This document shows positions 33,839-43,229 of a stretch of DNA of 64,000 bases, piece after piece; the stretch's first letter is position 1; every line of letters begins with the position of its first letter. The position numbers and the translations under genes were made by a program. Origin of the DNA: Liriodendron chinense (Eukaryota > Streptophyta > Magnoliopsida > Magnoliales > Magnoliaceae); NCBI GenBank assembly GCA_003013855.2, contig ML058465.1:1302001-1366000 (forward strand). The letters run 5' to 3'. The notes beneath the pieces are model-generated. The model was not told where the DNA came from, did not search any database, and saw only the letters and a list, made by a program, of their open reading frames with translations.

Positions 33839-34523
33839 TCATGACTTGACTAAGTGGTTGAGTGAGTGGAGTGAATTTTCGGAGCTCTCTGTAATTCTGC
33901 CTATTCTGGTATGAGTATCGACCATTCCCTCTGAACTGCTACTATTGTCGAGGTGGTTGTGGCTGTGATTGAGGATTCGGTTGCTGCTGATATCGCTGAG
34001 GTTGGTGCTGATTCTGCTGATACTGTTGACGTCCCTGTGGGGGAGCATGTTGATTACCCTGAGCAGTGGTGCTGATGTTGTTTACCTCTGTCGGGCGGGG
34101 AGGAGAACCACTACGGTTTCCATTCCCATATCCGATGGGTCTTTCCTCCACTCTGTTCCTCTTAACTAGAGTGGCTTGATGAGGCCATGGGGAGATTGTC
34201 CCAGCACGGATTCCTGCTTCGACTTGCTCTCCAGCATGGATCAACTGTGAGAAATTCACATATGGGTGCGAAATGAGATATCCAGATATGCCAGGATATG
34301 TTGAATGAACAATCATGGAGATTTGTTCTTCGTTGTTGATAGGTGTCCGCATTCTGGCTGCCATAGCTCGCCAACGTCCCACATAAGCTGATAGTGTTTC
34401 ATCACTCCTTTGCTTGAGAGCCGCGAGGTCAGCTCTTCTGGGTGCCATGTTGAGATTGTATGCGAATCTATCGACGAAAGCCTGGGAGAGTTGTTCCCAA
34501 GTCCTGATGAGATGATAGTCCAA
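33839..34523 (-). pseudogene. Gag (capsid region) of the inner Tat element
   Basis: The open frame 33942-34523 carries WEQLSQAFVDRFAYNLNMAP, LAALKQRSDETLSAYVGRWR and HSTYPGISGYLISHPYVNFS, which match the retrotransposon gag (capsid) family. It ends in a Gln-rich stretch. Gag packages the element RNA into cytoplasmic particles. The upstream start is in another frame, so gag is split by at least one frameshift near 34.55-34.68 kb. No CCHC knuckle is visible. Confidence 0.85.
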
Positions 34524-34670
34524 TGAGGTGTACCAATCGAGGGCATCGCCCTTCAGAGATTTTTGGAATAAACGAATGAGGGCCCCTTCATTTCCTGAGA
34601 TTGCACTTAGCTCTCCACAGAAGGCCTTGAGATGTGCTGTGGGACAACCGCTACCATCGTATCTTTTGAA

Positions 34671-35761
34671 TTATGGTACCTCAAAGTTTTGAGGTACTTG
34701 AGCGTCTGGGAAAGGACACAAGTCTCTGAACTTGGTTGAAGGTAGATCGATTCCTTGTTGTCGCTGAAGCTGATTTTGCAAGATCTGGAACTGCTCCTGC
34801 AACTCGTCCAATCCTGAATGATCTGTTCGAGCGACTGGTGCCTCTTGAGTAAGGCACATTCTTCTTCGGCATAGTGGTCGATGTCTTCGACCCTATGGGT
34901 TTGCTGAAAAGCAACCGCGGGTTGCTGAAGTTGATTTGATGATTGAACTGGATTCTGATGAACTTGTGCTTGAAAGGATTGTAACTGAACTGGGGATTGT
35001 ACTGAAGGTTGAACTGGAACTTACTGAAAATTGACTGGAGACTGCTGAATTGAAGATTCCTAGATATTAACTGGAATCCCATCGGTGGGGATGTGCTGGA
35101 ATTGAAAAGTGCTCCTGTTTGTAGGAGGCTGAGATGCTGGGAAGTGACCCCCTTGTTGGGTGTTTGCCACTGTCCGCTGATTGATATGGGCTTGACATTG
35201 ACCCCCATTGTGGGCATTCGCCAGTGCTGTCCCTGTTGCTGGAAATTGAATTGAAATCCCATCGACGGGGATGTGCTGAAATTGAAAAGGGGTCACATCG
35301 GCGGGGACATGCTGAGAAAGGAAAGGAGTCCCATCGATGGGGACCTGCTGAGATCTACTGAGACTGTTGTTTACAAGATTGACTGGAAGCTGACTGAAAG
35401 TTCCTGTGACAAAAGTGCTCTGAGGCGGCCTTGTCGTTGCAGGAAGGTACTGAGGAGGATGCCCCATAGCAAAGGGCTGAGATGGCTGCTGTCGGTAGTC
35501 TTGGGCAGACTCCGATGGTTGTGCTTGATTTGAACTGGAGCGGCATGGCTGCTGAGATTGTTGAACTGGGCCAACCTGATTGTTGGCTGCTGCGGTGGCT
35601 TGTGCTTGCATGAATTGCAAGAGCATTTCTTGCATTGCTCTCATCCCTTGTGCCAATTCCTGCATGATTGGCGTATTCTCAATTGGCTGTTGCGCTGGGG
35701 GTTGCGCTTCAGTCATCTCAAGAGTAGGGAAGAGATGAGTTTCTTCTTCGTGGTCGGACAT
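34671..35761 (-). pseudogene. Gag N-terminal Gln/Pro-rich region of the inner Tat element
   Basis: A start at 35761 (MSDHEEETHLFPTLE) opens a 233-codon frame rich in Gln, Pro, Ser and Thr, containing repeats of the form FQHIP(T/V)DGI. The DNA has matching repeats with 'cccatcg.cgggga.gtgctg' on the plus strand (35075, 35255, 35290, 35330). A second frame (34681-35262) overlaps and continues to the capsid part, so the region is frameshifted. It is the first ORF after the primer site and is probably the true gag start. Confidence 0.65.
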
Positions 35762-36007
35762 GGCTTGCTGAGCCCGAGTACAGATTATGCTGCGGAAGGG
35801 AAGTTGTTTCCGAACACGTTGAGCCCGAGGAGGCGCAATGGTGAGGACTATACTCTACTCTTTTGGGTTTTGGGGTTTTATATTTTTTTTTTTGTTTTGG
35901 TTTTGGGTAGAATGTTATGCAGATGAGATTGTATGAGGACTAATGACTTTCAAGTGTAGGAATGATTCTGTTTTTCAAGTTGGATCATGACTAGTGGGAT
36001 TAGCATA
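35762..36007 (-). other. Leader of the inner element
   Basis: The 250 bases between the primer site and the gag start. It holds a T-rich run near 35880 and no frame of note. Confidence 0.6.
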
Positions 36008-36025
36008 TCCCCAGTGGAGTCGCCA
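36008..36025 (-). other. Primer binding site of the inner element
   Basis: The minus strand reads TGGCGACTCCACTGGGGA, three bases after the 5' LTR end. This is the type of primer site reported for Ogre/Tat elements (tRNA-Arg by memory). Confidence 0.8.
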
Positions 36026-36478
36026 TTCTGTGGACCCTCGCCGTTCCACACTCCCACGCGACGTTCTCCTTTTCCCTTTTGGAAAAAAGAAAGAAGAGGC
36101 GTATGAGTGCGAATCGCCATTTGTGCCACTGGCTTGCCTCATTCTCGAGGGCTTTGTTTGGTTGTCGTGTTAAGCTGGATGTGTTTAGATGAGTTTATAT
36201 AAGACTAGAGTCGCCACTAGCCAGTTACTTTGAATCTACAGTCGGCTAAACCCCGTAAAAACGTTAGAGAAGGGGATCCAAAGATTCCTTCCTCTAAAAT
36301 GACTTCTTTTGATCTACGGCCAGAGATTCGAGGTAAGGGATCACGGTTACAGGGTAGGAAGAGGTTAAGTACCCCACACACTGCCCGTACCGAAGTACGG
36401 TCTCTACTTCACAGAATCGAACTACCACTTGAAAGTCTGTTTTAATTCTCGTATATTCTCATAGATGACATGATGCAT

Positions 36479-37055
36479 GGATGCAGGTCTGAACAGTAAG
36501 AGTTTCTGATGGGCAGGTTTCCATTAACAGGCAAGCCCAGAGCATACGCTCGAACTGACAGGTGCTTTATGCGGAATGCATGCTATGTGTTTGAATGATC
36601 AAAGTGCTTGTAGTGATATGTACATGAATGCAGGTCTGAACAGTAAGAGTTTCTGATGAGCAGGTTCCACTAACAGGCAAGCCCAGAGCATATGCTCGAA
36701 CTGACAGGTGCTTTATGCGAGATGCATGCGGTGTGTTTGAATAATCAAAGTGCTTGTAGTGACTGATGCATGAATGCAGGTCTGAACAGTAAGAGTTTCT
36801 GATGGGCAGGTTTCCATTAACAGGCAAGCCCAGAGCATACGCTCGAACTGACAGGTACTTTATGCGGAATGCATGCTGTGTGTTTGAATGATCAAAGTGC
36901 TTATAGTGATATGTACATGAATGCAGGTCTGAACAGTAAGAGTTTCTGATGGGCAGGTTCCACTAACAGGCAAGCCCAGAGCATACGCTCGAACTGACAG
37001 GTGCTTTATGCGAGATGTATGCTGTGTATTTGAATAATCAAAGTGCTTGCAGTGA
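36479..37055. repeat. 147-base tandem repeat in the 5' LTR, four units
   Basis: GGTCTGAACAGTAAGAGTTT occurs at 36486, 36633, 36779 and 36926 (spacing 147, 146, 147). Confidence 0.92.
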
Positions 37056-37385
37056 AGCAGGGGGGTTGGAAGAAAAGTAAATATTGCACTTATGCTAGAT
37101 GCGAATGAGATGATGCTAGTAAGGAACAGCTAGATAGACGGAGGTGTCGCAAGGATTGGCTTCAAGTGGCTGGATCAAGATTTGGATGGCTTGGGAGACT
37201 TGGACCAGTGGTCAGGCTGGGCTGGACCAGGGCTAGGCTCTTCTCACTCGGGCTCTACTTGGTGCTTCTCACTCGGGCTCTACTTGGTGGAAAAATGGGC
37301 TAAAAGGGCGGAGAAGGACTCGGACGAACGGGTCGCTCTGGACTGAATGGACTTGAAGGGATGTTGAAAAGAGAAGGGGCGGGGG

Positions 37386-37394
37386 TATTTATAG
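37386..37394 (-). promoter_or_regulatory. TATA box of the inner element's 5' LTR
   Basis: The minus strand reads CTATAAATA. Transcription of the genomic RNA is expected to start about 30 bases further, near 37355. Confidence 0.72.
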
Positions 37395-37533
37395 CGTTGG
37401 AGAGTGGCAATTCTCGTAAATAATTTTGGGTGGCCCCCTGAGGGCCGCCCGTACGGACGCTCCTTGGGTTCCAGCGCATGGTACGGACATGCCTCGGGGC
37501 TGCTGTTTGGACTCAGTGGGTTCACTCAGTGGG

Positions 37534-37681
37534 TTGACTGAGTGGGTGACTCGGCGGGTTGACTCGGTGGGTTGACTCGGTGGTTTGACACTACGGGTTG
37601 ACTCAGCAGGTTGACTCAGTGATTTGACTCAGCGAGTTGACTTAGCGGGTTGACTCAGTGGGTTGACTCAGTGAGTTTGAC
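37534..37681. promoter_or_regulatory. Array of W-box cores in the 5' LTR
   Basis: Eleven TTGAC cores (ten TTGACT) in 148 bases, about 140-290 bases upstream of the TATA box in element orientation. The number of cores is the same in the other LTR. Confidence 0.6.
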
Positions 37682-37891
37682 TTTTTTAGGATTTTTTTAC
37701 TAGCTTTTCTTATGGGGGGTTTTTCAGGCTGATGTTTAGGGGCGAGTGGCTAGGTTCAAGCTTGAGTTGGGCTACGGATTGGGGCTTTCAAGGGTGAGTT
37801 TGACTAAGTTTGGACTTGGAATTTGGGGGTATGGTCCTCCATTCATCCAGCTATCTCTACCAACAGTGTAACCGAAGGTGGGGTGTCTACA

Positions 37892-37896
37892 CCTCT
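37892..37896. other. Target site duplication, right copy (CCTCT)
   Basis: It repeats the five bases at 13780-13784. The outer RT reading frame is continuous across the empty site. Confidence 0.9.
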
Positions 37897-38059
37897 CTAA
37901 GATTTGATCAGCAAATGGTAGAGGGAAGTGGTCCTTCTTAGTGACCAAATTAAGCTTCCTGTAGTCAATGCACACACACCAACCCATAGTGACACATGTT
38001 GGTATGAGTTCATTGTTAGAGTTTTGCACAATGGTTATTCCAGATTTCTTTGGAACCAC
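37892..38059 (-). pseudogene. Reverse transcriptase, N-terminal part, outer Athila element
   Basis: Minus-strand translation carries VPKKSGITIVQN, CIDYRKLNLVTKKDHFPLPF and DQILER, the fingers region of Athila RT, then runs into the inner LTR. The palm continues at 13784, so the domain was split by the insertion. A change CVTMGWCVCIDYRKLN in place of the usual TG.RVCIDYRKLN shows further decay. Confidence 0.88.
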
Positions 38060-38635
38060 TTGGGTTGGACTCGCCCACTAGCTATCGGATATTGGGTAGA
38101 TGATACCCATATCCAATAGCTTGATCGCCTCATTCTAGACAACCTCCATCATATTTGGATTTAATCTTCTTTGAGGTTGTCTAATTGGTTTGACATCTTC
38201 ATCTAGGTGAATGCGGTGGGTGCATATAGAAGGGCTTATACCCTTTATATCAGATATAGTTCAACCTAGGGCCCCTTTATGGTTCCTTAGAACATTCAAC
38301 AACTTGATCTCTTGCTCCTTGTCTAGGAGAGAGGAGATCACCACTGGATATGTTTCATTTTGACCTGCATACTTGAGCTCATTGGGCAATGGTTTTAGAT
38401 CAAGTTCAGGAGCATTGGTCAGTGACGGTAAAGGTCGCAAGTCCTTAGTGGTTTGAACTTCATAACGCGGCCTCCATTGGTATATACCAATGTCCTGAGT
38501 GGTGTTTCTATCAATGGTTTCACAAAATTCAGCAACAACATTTTCAAAATCAAATTTTTTCAATTTCCCAACAGCATCATTTAACTCCTCATATAGGCTA
38601 GACTCACATTCCCCTTCATTTAGCAAGCAGTCCAC
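38060..38635 (-). pseudogene. Protease-RT connecting region of the outer Athila element
   Basis: The frame 38261-38635 carries LKPLPNELKYA and YPVVISSLLDKEQEIKLLNV with LRNHKGALG, the conserved approach to RT in Athila. The stretch 38060-38260 continues this region with stops. Confidence 0.75.
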
Positions 38636-38644
38636 AAAATTCAG

Positions 38645-39469
38645 CTAATGTATTTCATTTTCACCCACAGGCTGCTTGCATAGATTGAAAATATTCAATT
38701 CCAATGTCATATTGCAAAATGATAGTTTCATCATTCCATTCTTACAGTTAATAATAGCATTTGAGGTAGCTAGGAATGGCCGACCCAAAATAATGGGAAC
38801 TTGAGTGCTAGAGTTCACACATGGCTCAGTGTTAAGCACAATAAAGTCCACGGAAAAATAAAACTTTTCAATTTGGACTAACACGTCCTCTACTATTCCC
38901 CTTGGTATCTTAATTGAGCGGTCGGTGAGTTGTAATGTAATTGTGGTTGGTTTTAACTCACCCAACCCCAATTGTTGGTAGACAAAAAATGACACTAGAT
39001 TGACACTTGCACCCAAATCTAGTAGTGCATGCTCAACCCAAAAATTCTCAATTATGCAAGGGATAGTGGGGTTTCCCGGATCCTTATATTTGGGTATGGC
39101 CTTGTGTTGAATTATTTGACTCACTTTCTCAGTGAGAAAGACCTTTTTATGCACATTTAATTTACGTTTCACAGTGCACATGTCTTTCAAATACTTGGCA
39201 TACGATGGAATTTGTTTGATTGCATCCAAAAGAGGAATGTTCACTGTCACCTTTTGGAGAACATTCAAAACATCCTGATACTTCATGGGAATGGTTGGGT
39301 TTCGAAGCCTAAATGAGAAGGGGACTGGAGGCTCATGTGATTTAGTCTCTTCCTCTTGTTGTGGCGCATGAACACTAGCCGGTTCACTATTATCTTGAGA
39401 AGCGGGCTCATCATCCGGTATCTCTACCGATTGTGGAATATTATTTTCAATGATTTTGCCATTTCTCAA
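38645..39469 (-). pseudogene. Aspartic protease region of the outer Athila element
   Basis: A 274-codon open frame. The protease active site is in ALLDLGASVNLVSFFVYQQL; the DLGAS form is normal for Athila. PIILGRPFLATSNAIINCKN and MMKLSFCNMTLELNIFNL follow at the domain end. The N-terminal part has PFPFR-like VPFSFRLRNPTIPMKYQDVL and LKDMCTVKRKLNVHKKVFL, the block between gag and protease. It is the longest intact piece of the outer element. Confidence 0.85.
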
Positions 39470-39879
39470 GGTGATAATGGACTTAGCCTTTTCATGTGGG
39501 GCTCAGATGAACTTGATTCTCCTACAAAGTACATATTTCTAGGGTTAGGCATTGGTTGAGAGGGAAGGGTGCCTTTCTCCCTAGCGTTGAATTGAGTCTT
39601 AATTCTAACCATCCTCGACTTAAGTTCTTAGTTCGCTTGGAACAAAGACTGACTCATTTGAGCCTGGGTATTCATGAATGCGTTCAATGCATCCTCCACA
39701 GACGATTTTTTTTATGGGGCCACGTATGGTGCATTGTTGTGTGCCCCTAAGAAATTATTTTGTGGAAGCCCTTGGGGTGCATTGGGTGCATTAATTTGTG
39801 GTCCATTTAGCCAACTAAAGTTAGGGTGATTCCTCCAGTTAGGGTTATATGAATTCCCTAGAGGTGGAGCAGGTGGCCT
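39470..39879 (-). pseudogene. Decayed gag-protease spacer of the outer element
   Basis: Collinear with Athila but broken by stops. Minus-strand traces include a Asn/Pro/Gly-rich segment consistent with the gag tail. Confidence 0.45.
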
Positions 39880-40545
39880 TCAGTAGTTATTAATTACATT
39901 TGCTTGGTTAGTAACCATGTCTTGAAAAGCAAAAATTGTTAGACATCCTTGTGGGTTATGGTCACTTCCCCCACAAATGCTGCAAAAGCTACTAAAGGGC
40001 CCACTTGATTTAATCATACTCACTCTACCCATTTCCATGGCCTCGATCTTTCTTGACATACTATCCACCCTAGCTTGCAAATCCTCTTCTGGGTTGATCA
40101 AATACATCCCCCCTCTCTCTTTTTGGACAGGTTTGAAAATTTCAACTTTTTGGGAAGTATCCCATGATTGGGTACTTTCTGCTAATTTATTTAGGAAGTC
40201 CCAAGCTTCTTCAGGCTCGGTGTCAAGGAAACGACCTCCACACATCATTTCTATGAACTGACGTGTATCATAATTGACACCATTATAAAAAAAACTGAGC
40301 ACTCACCAGATCTCATAGTCATGGTGTGGGCAAGTTATAAGTAATTCCTTAAATCTTTCCCAAGACTGAAAAAATATTTCATTCTCCTTTTGAGAGAATG
40401 TCATAATGTTCCGTCTGAGTGGATTCGTTTTGTGTGTGGGAAAAAATTTCTTTAAGAATTCTCGACTCATGGTCTGCCAAGAATCAATGATCTTGGGCCT
40501 CAATGAATGAAACCATGCCTTGGCCCTGTTCTTAAGAGAGAACAA
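39880..40545 (-). pseudogene. Gag of the outer Athila element (capsid end and zinc knuckle)
   Basis: The 40303-40545 frame has RAKAWFHSLRP, SWQTMSREFLKKFFPTHKT and QSWERFKELLITCPHH, matching the retrotransposon gag family. The next frame (39880-40302) carries YDTRQFIEMMCGGRFLD, EEAWDFLNKLAE and a CCHC knuckle CSICGGSDHNPQGC (spacing 2-4-4), which binds RNA. The two are separated by one stop at 40303. Confidence 0.88.
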
Positions 40546-40693
40546 ATTTTTTTGAGGCGGATATGATCAATATTAACATTATTAACTTGCAACGTAGCCA
40601 CCACCTCCTCAAATTCTTTGAGGTGGAGGTATGGGCTTTAAGATTCAAGCTCATGGAACTTGGGTAGAAGTTGAATAATACTCGGCTTGAAAT

Positions 40694-40912
40694 TTATATT
40701 TCCAGCGTTAGCTGGAGTACGATGCATGACGGTGTGGTTGTGCGAGCCAGTTGTAAATAGTCATGCAAGGTCTTATGGCCTACTGGTCCATTTACAATGT
40801 CATTTTCATCCTTAAAAAGAGGATTCTCCCTACCATTCAAATTGGTTGGATTTGGAATTGGATTTTCAATTGGATTTTTCTCTCGATTTTCACCATCCGC
40901 CATGTTGTCCAA
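40694..40912 (-). pseudogene. Gag N-terminus of the outer Athila element
   Basis: A 72-codon frame starting MDNMADGENREK and containing LHDYLQLARTTTPSCIV, the conserved Athila gag start. It is cut off from the capsid part by stops between 40546 and 40693. Confidence 0.8.
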
Positions 40913-41566
40913 AATATTGTGTTCCTCTTCTAGATGAATGTGAAAGGCCTATGACTAGTCCACCTGAAGTTGTAAGTTGATTGTATTTGTCCCGAGTCTA
41001 ATGGGACATAAACTAGCCACACTACTCAATCACTAGGATTAAATTACTACATAATGTTCAAGGACGCCCAATTCAACTAAAAAAATATCCAAAAACTACA
41101 CTAATCGATCAATTTATACCACAAGACTTGAGCAATTTTTTTTTAAGGTTGTAGGACAACCGTATGACTTGGATGCACCAAGCAAGGCAACCTTATGTCA
41201 TAATCTTCTGGGGTGTTTCAAAGATTGAAAAAGAAATAATAATAATAATAATAATGATTAACTAAATAATCAAACTAAAATTATAAGGCAAAGGCGGTTC
41301 AGCTGACCATTTAATGTCCACAACCAAATAATACAAAAAATAAAAGAAATACTCTACCACAATGATTCTCAACCACTTAAGGAAAACCGGATCTCAGAGG
41401 TGGCTCAGCCGACCACGGAGAAATCTCTTGAATCACTTAATTGGAAGAGAAAACAATAAAGAAATGAAATAAAATGAATATATAGAAAGAGTTGAGGAAG
41501 AAAATTACCCGATTAACTGACTTGTATAAACTTTTAATACCATCCCCGGCAACGGCATTGAAATTT
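40913..41566 (-). other. Leader of the outer element with an inverted LTR-flank copy
   Basis: Non-coding leader between primer site and gag. The segment 41228-41352 is the reverse complement of the sequences following the LTR pieces at 9508-9626 and 42887-43019, sharing AAATAATCAAAC, GGCAAAGGCGGTT and ACCAAATAATACAAAAAATA. Confidence 0.75.
41543..41557 (-). other. Decayed tRNA-Asp type primer binding site
   Basis: The plus strand reads TCCCCGGCAACGGCA, the tRNA-Asp 3'-end type sequence typical for Athila. The last bases before CCA are altered and a few extra bases separate it from the LTR. Confidence 0.7.
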
Positions 41567-42499
41567 TGTTTGATTTCCTCAAAGTGCAGATGTTCAATTG
41601 TAATATTCCTGTGAGTACAGGGTCGATCCCACGAAGACAGTCTACTGAGAAAGTTTCTTACAGATCAACTAAACAAGTAATAAAAATAGAAATCAAAGGA
41701 TCTATCCCAAATAGATTAAGGATTTAGATTGATATGGAAAAATCAAACCAAAGCATCGAAGTTCCACACACGGATTTAACAAACCATCTATCATGACTGA
41801 TAATAATAACTCAACTATATCATAGCACTATGGTCTGTCTAGTCAGGATGTTTAACAATTAAGCGTGTAAAAATGAGTAGAAAATTGTCAAGGATTAGAA
41901 ATCTCAAGTTCTACATCATTAAAACATACTTCTGAGCTCTAAAAATTGTAAGCATTTGAGATTTATGAGATCACAAATCAAACAATGTGGAAGGTTAAAA
42001 GCCTCTCCTATTTAAGAAATCTATATTAGCTAGATCTAAGCATCCACCATACAGTTCTCACATGATGGATCAAAGATTTTCATAATATACTTCTGAGCTC
42101 CAGAAATTGTAAGCATTTGAGATTTAAGAGATCACAAATCAAACAATGTGGAAGGTCAAAAGCCTCTCCCATTTAAGAAATCTGTATTAGCTAGATCTAA
42201 GCATCCACACATGATGGATCAAAGATTTTCATAATACATGATAACATGAATCAATCTTAAGATCCCATCATAAAATCATTAAGGAATCATCATGATGGAT
42301 AATCTATTGAATCCATGTGCTTCTGTTCTAGCTCTAGCTAGAAGAAAATTAGAAGCACATGTTTAAAAATGAAAATAGACAAGAAAAGAGGAGAAGAATT
42401 GCAATAATAAAAGAGATCTTGAATTAATCTAAAGAAATTAACACCTTAATAAACTTGCATGAATTGAAATTAAAACAAAGAATCAAATAAAAAAAATCT

Positions 42500-42542
<43 letters not shown>

Positions 42543-42886
42543 GGAAACTCCTAGGAAAGAAATCTAAAAGAAAATGAAAAAATGGGAATACAATTTGTGG
42601 AATTCGGTTCCCCTTTTATAGACTTGCACTGTCTCGAAATTTGTAATTTAACAGCCCTAGGGCTATTTATGTACTTTCTGAATATTGCTTTTCCGGCTCT
42701 GCAGTTATGGATTTGGACTTTTCAGGACATTTTCTGCACCATTCAAGCATCGTATCACTATCTCTTGGACTTTAAATAACCTTTTTAGCTCGAATTCATT
42801 ATAATTCATACAATCACTATTAAACATGAACACACATGTAATTAGATCACTTTATCCACATAATTCATGTAAATGCAAGATGAACG
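41567..42886 (-). repeat. 5' LTR of the outer Athila element (truncated at U3 end)
   Basis: It starts TGTTTGATTTCCTCAAAGTG on the plus strand and is collinear with the left LTR. A block near 41930-42010 is repeated at 42080-42190 (GCATTTGAGATTTA, ATCAAACAATGTGGAAGGT). It contains a TC run at 42503-42539. It stops at GATGAACGTG and lacks the last ~33 bases found at the left copy's end (10170-10202). Confidence 0.8.
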
Positions 42887-43019
42887 TGCATTTCTTTTAT
42901 TTTTAGTATTATTTGGTTGTGGACATTAAATGGTTGGCTAAACTGCCTTTGCTTTATAATTTTTGTTTGATTATTTAGTTTATTATTATTATGATTATTA
43001 TTATTATTATTATTATTAT
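42887..43019 (+). repeat. LTR-flank repeat 'Z' with ATT microsatellite
   Basis: It shares GTATTATTTGGTTGTGGA, ATTAAATGG and TTTGATTATTTAGTT with 9508-9626 (same orientation) and with 41228-41352 (inverted), and ends in an ATT run. Confidence 0.8.
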
Positions 43020-43229
43020 TTTAGTTAGTGATTACTTGATTTTTTTAATTTATTTATGTTTTAAATGCTAGAATCACATTATTATCGTAATTCAATTATT
43101 AATTGTTGATAAGTGGACAATATATGCGATGAAATATCTCTGTTTGTTGTTTAGTTAATAACATGCTCGATGAAATGTCTAAATGGTATGGATTTATAAT
43201 ATTAGAATTCATATATGTTTGTCGATGTA

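Larger units (their letters stand above)
13785..37891 (-). mobile_element. Inner Ty3/gypsy retrotransposon, Tat lineage, 24.1 kb
   Basis: LTRs at 13785-15313 and 36029-37891 both begin TGTGGACCCTCG and end GGTGTCTACA. The 5-base target duplication CCTCT lies at 13780-13784 and 37892-37896, inside the RT of the outer element. The minus-strand order is LTR, primer site, gag, protease, RT, RNase H, a second (archaeal-type) RNase H, integrase, a long 3' region, polypurine tract, LTR. The double RNase H and long 3' region with extra ORFs and tandem repeats are marks of the Tat lineage (which includes Ogre and Retand). The LTRs differ at 13 of about 215 compared bases (13990-14206 against 36238-36455), 12 of them transitions, so the insertion is not recent. 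Confidence 0.93.
36029..37891 (-). repeat. 5' LTR of the inner Tat element (1863 bases)
   Basis: Same ends as the left LTR. It has four 147-base units where the other LTR has two, and a 27-base duplication around CTTCTCACTCGGGCTCTACT (37240-37290). The U3 part (37891 to about 37355) holds the W-box array and TATA box; the repeats lie downstream of the expected start. Confidence 0.93.
8410..42886 (-). mobile_element. Outer Ty3/gypsy retrotransposon, Athila lineage, interrupted
   Basis: Related LTRs lie at 8410-10202 and 41567-42886, both starting TGTTTGATTTCCTC on the plus strand. Between them, on the minus strand, are Athila-type gag, protease, reverse transcriptase, RNase H and integrase. 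A tRNA-Asp type primer site lies next to the right LTR. Removing the 24.1-kb element at 13785-37891 and one copy of its target duplication leaves about 10.4 kb, a usual Athila size. Many stops and frameshifts make it non-autonomous. No envelope-like ORF lies between integrase and the 3' LTR. Confidence 0.88.

Noticed and set aside
36008..36025. tRNA gene fragment
   Set aside because: Only 18 bases match a tRNA 3' end, as expected for a primer binding site. No cloverleaf is present, and I saw no tRNA gene elsewhere.
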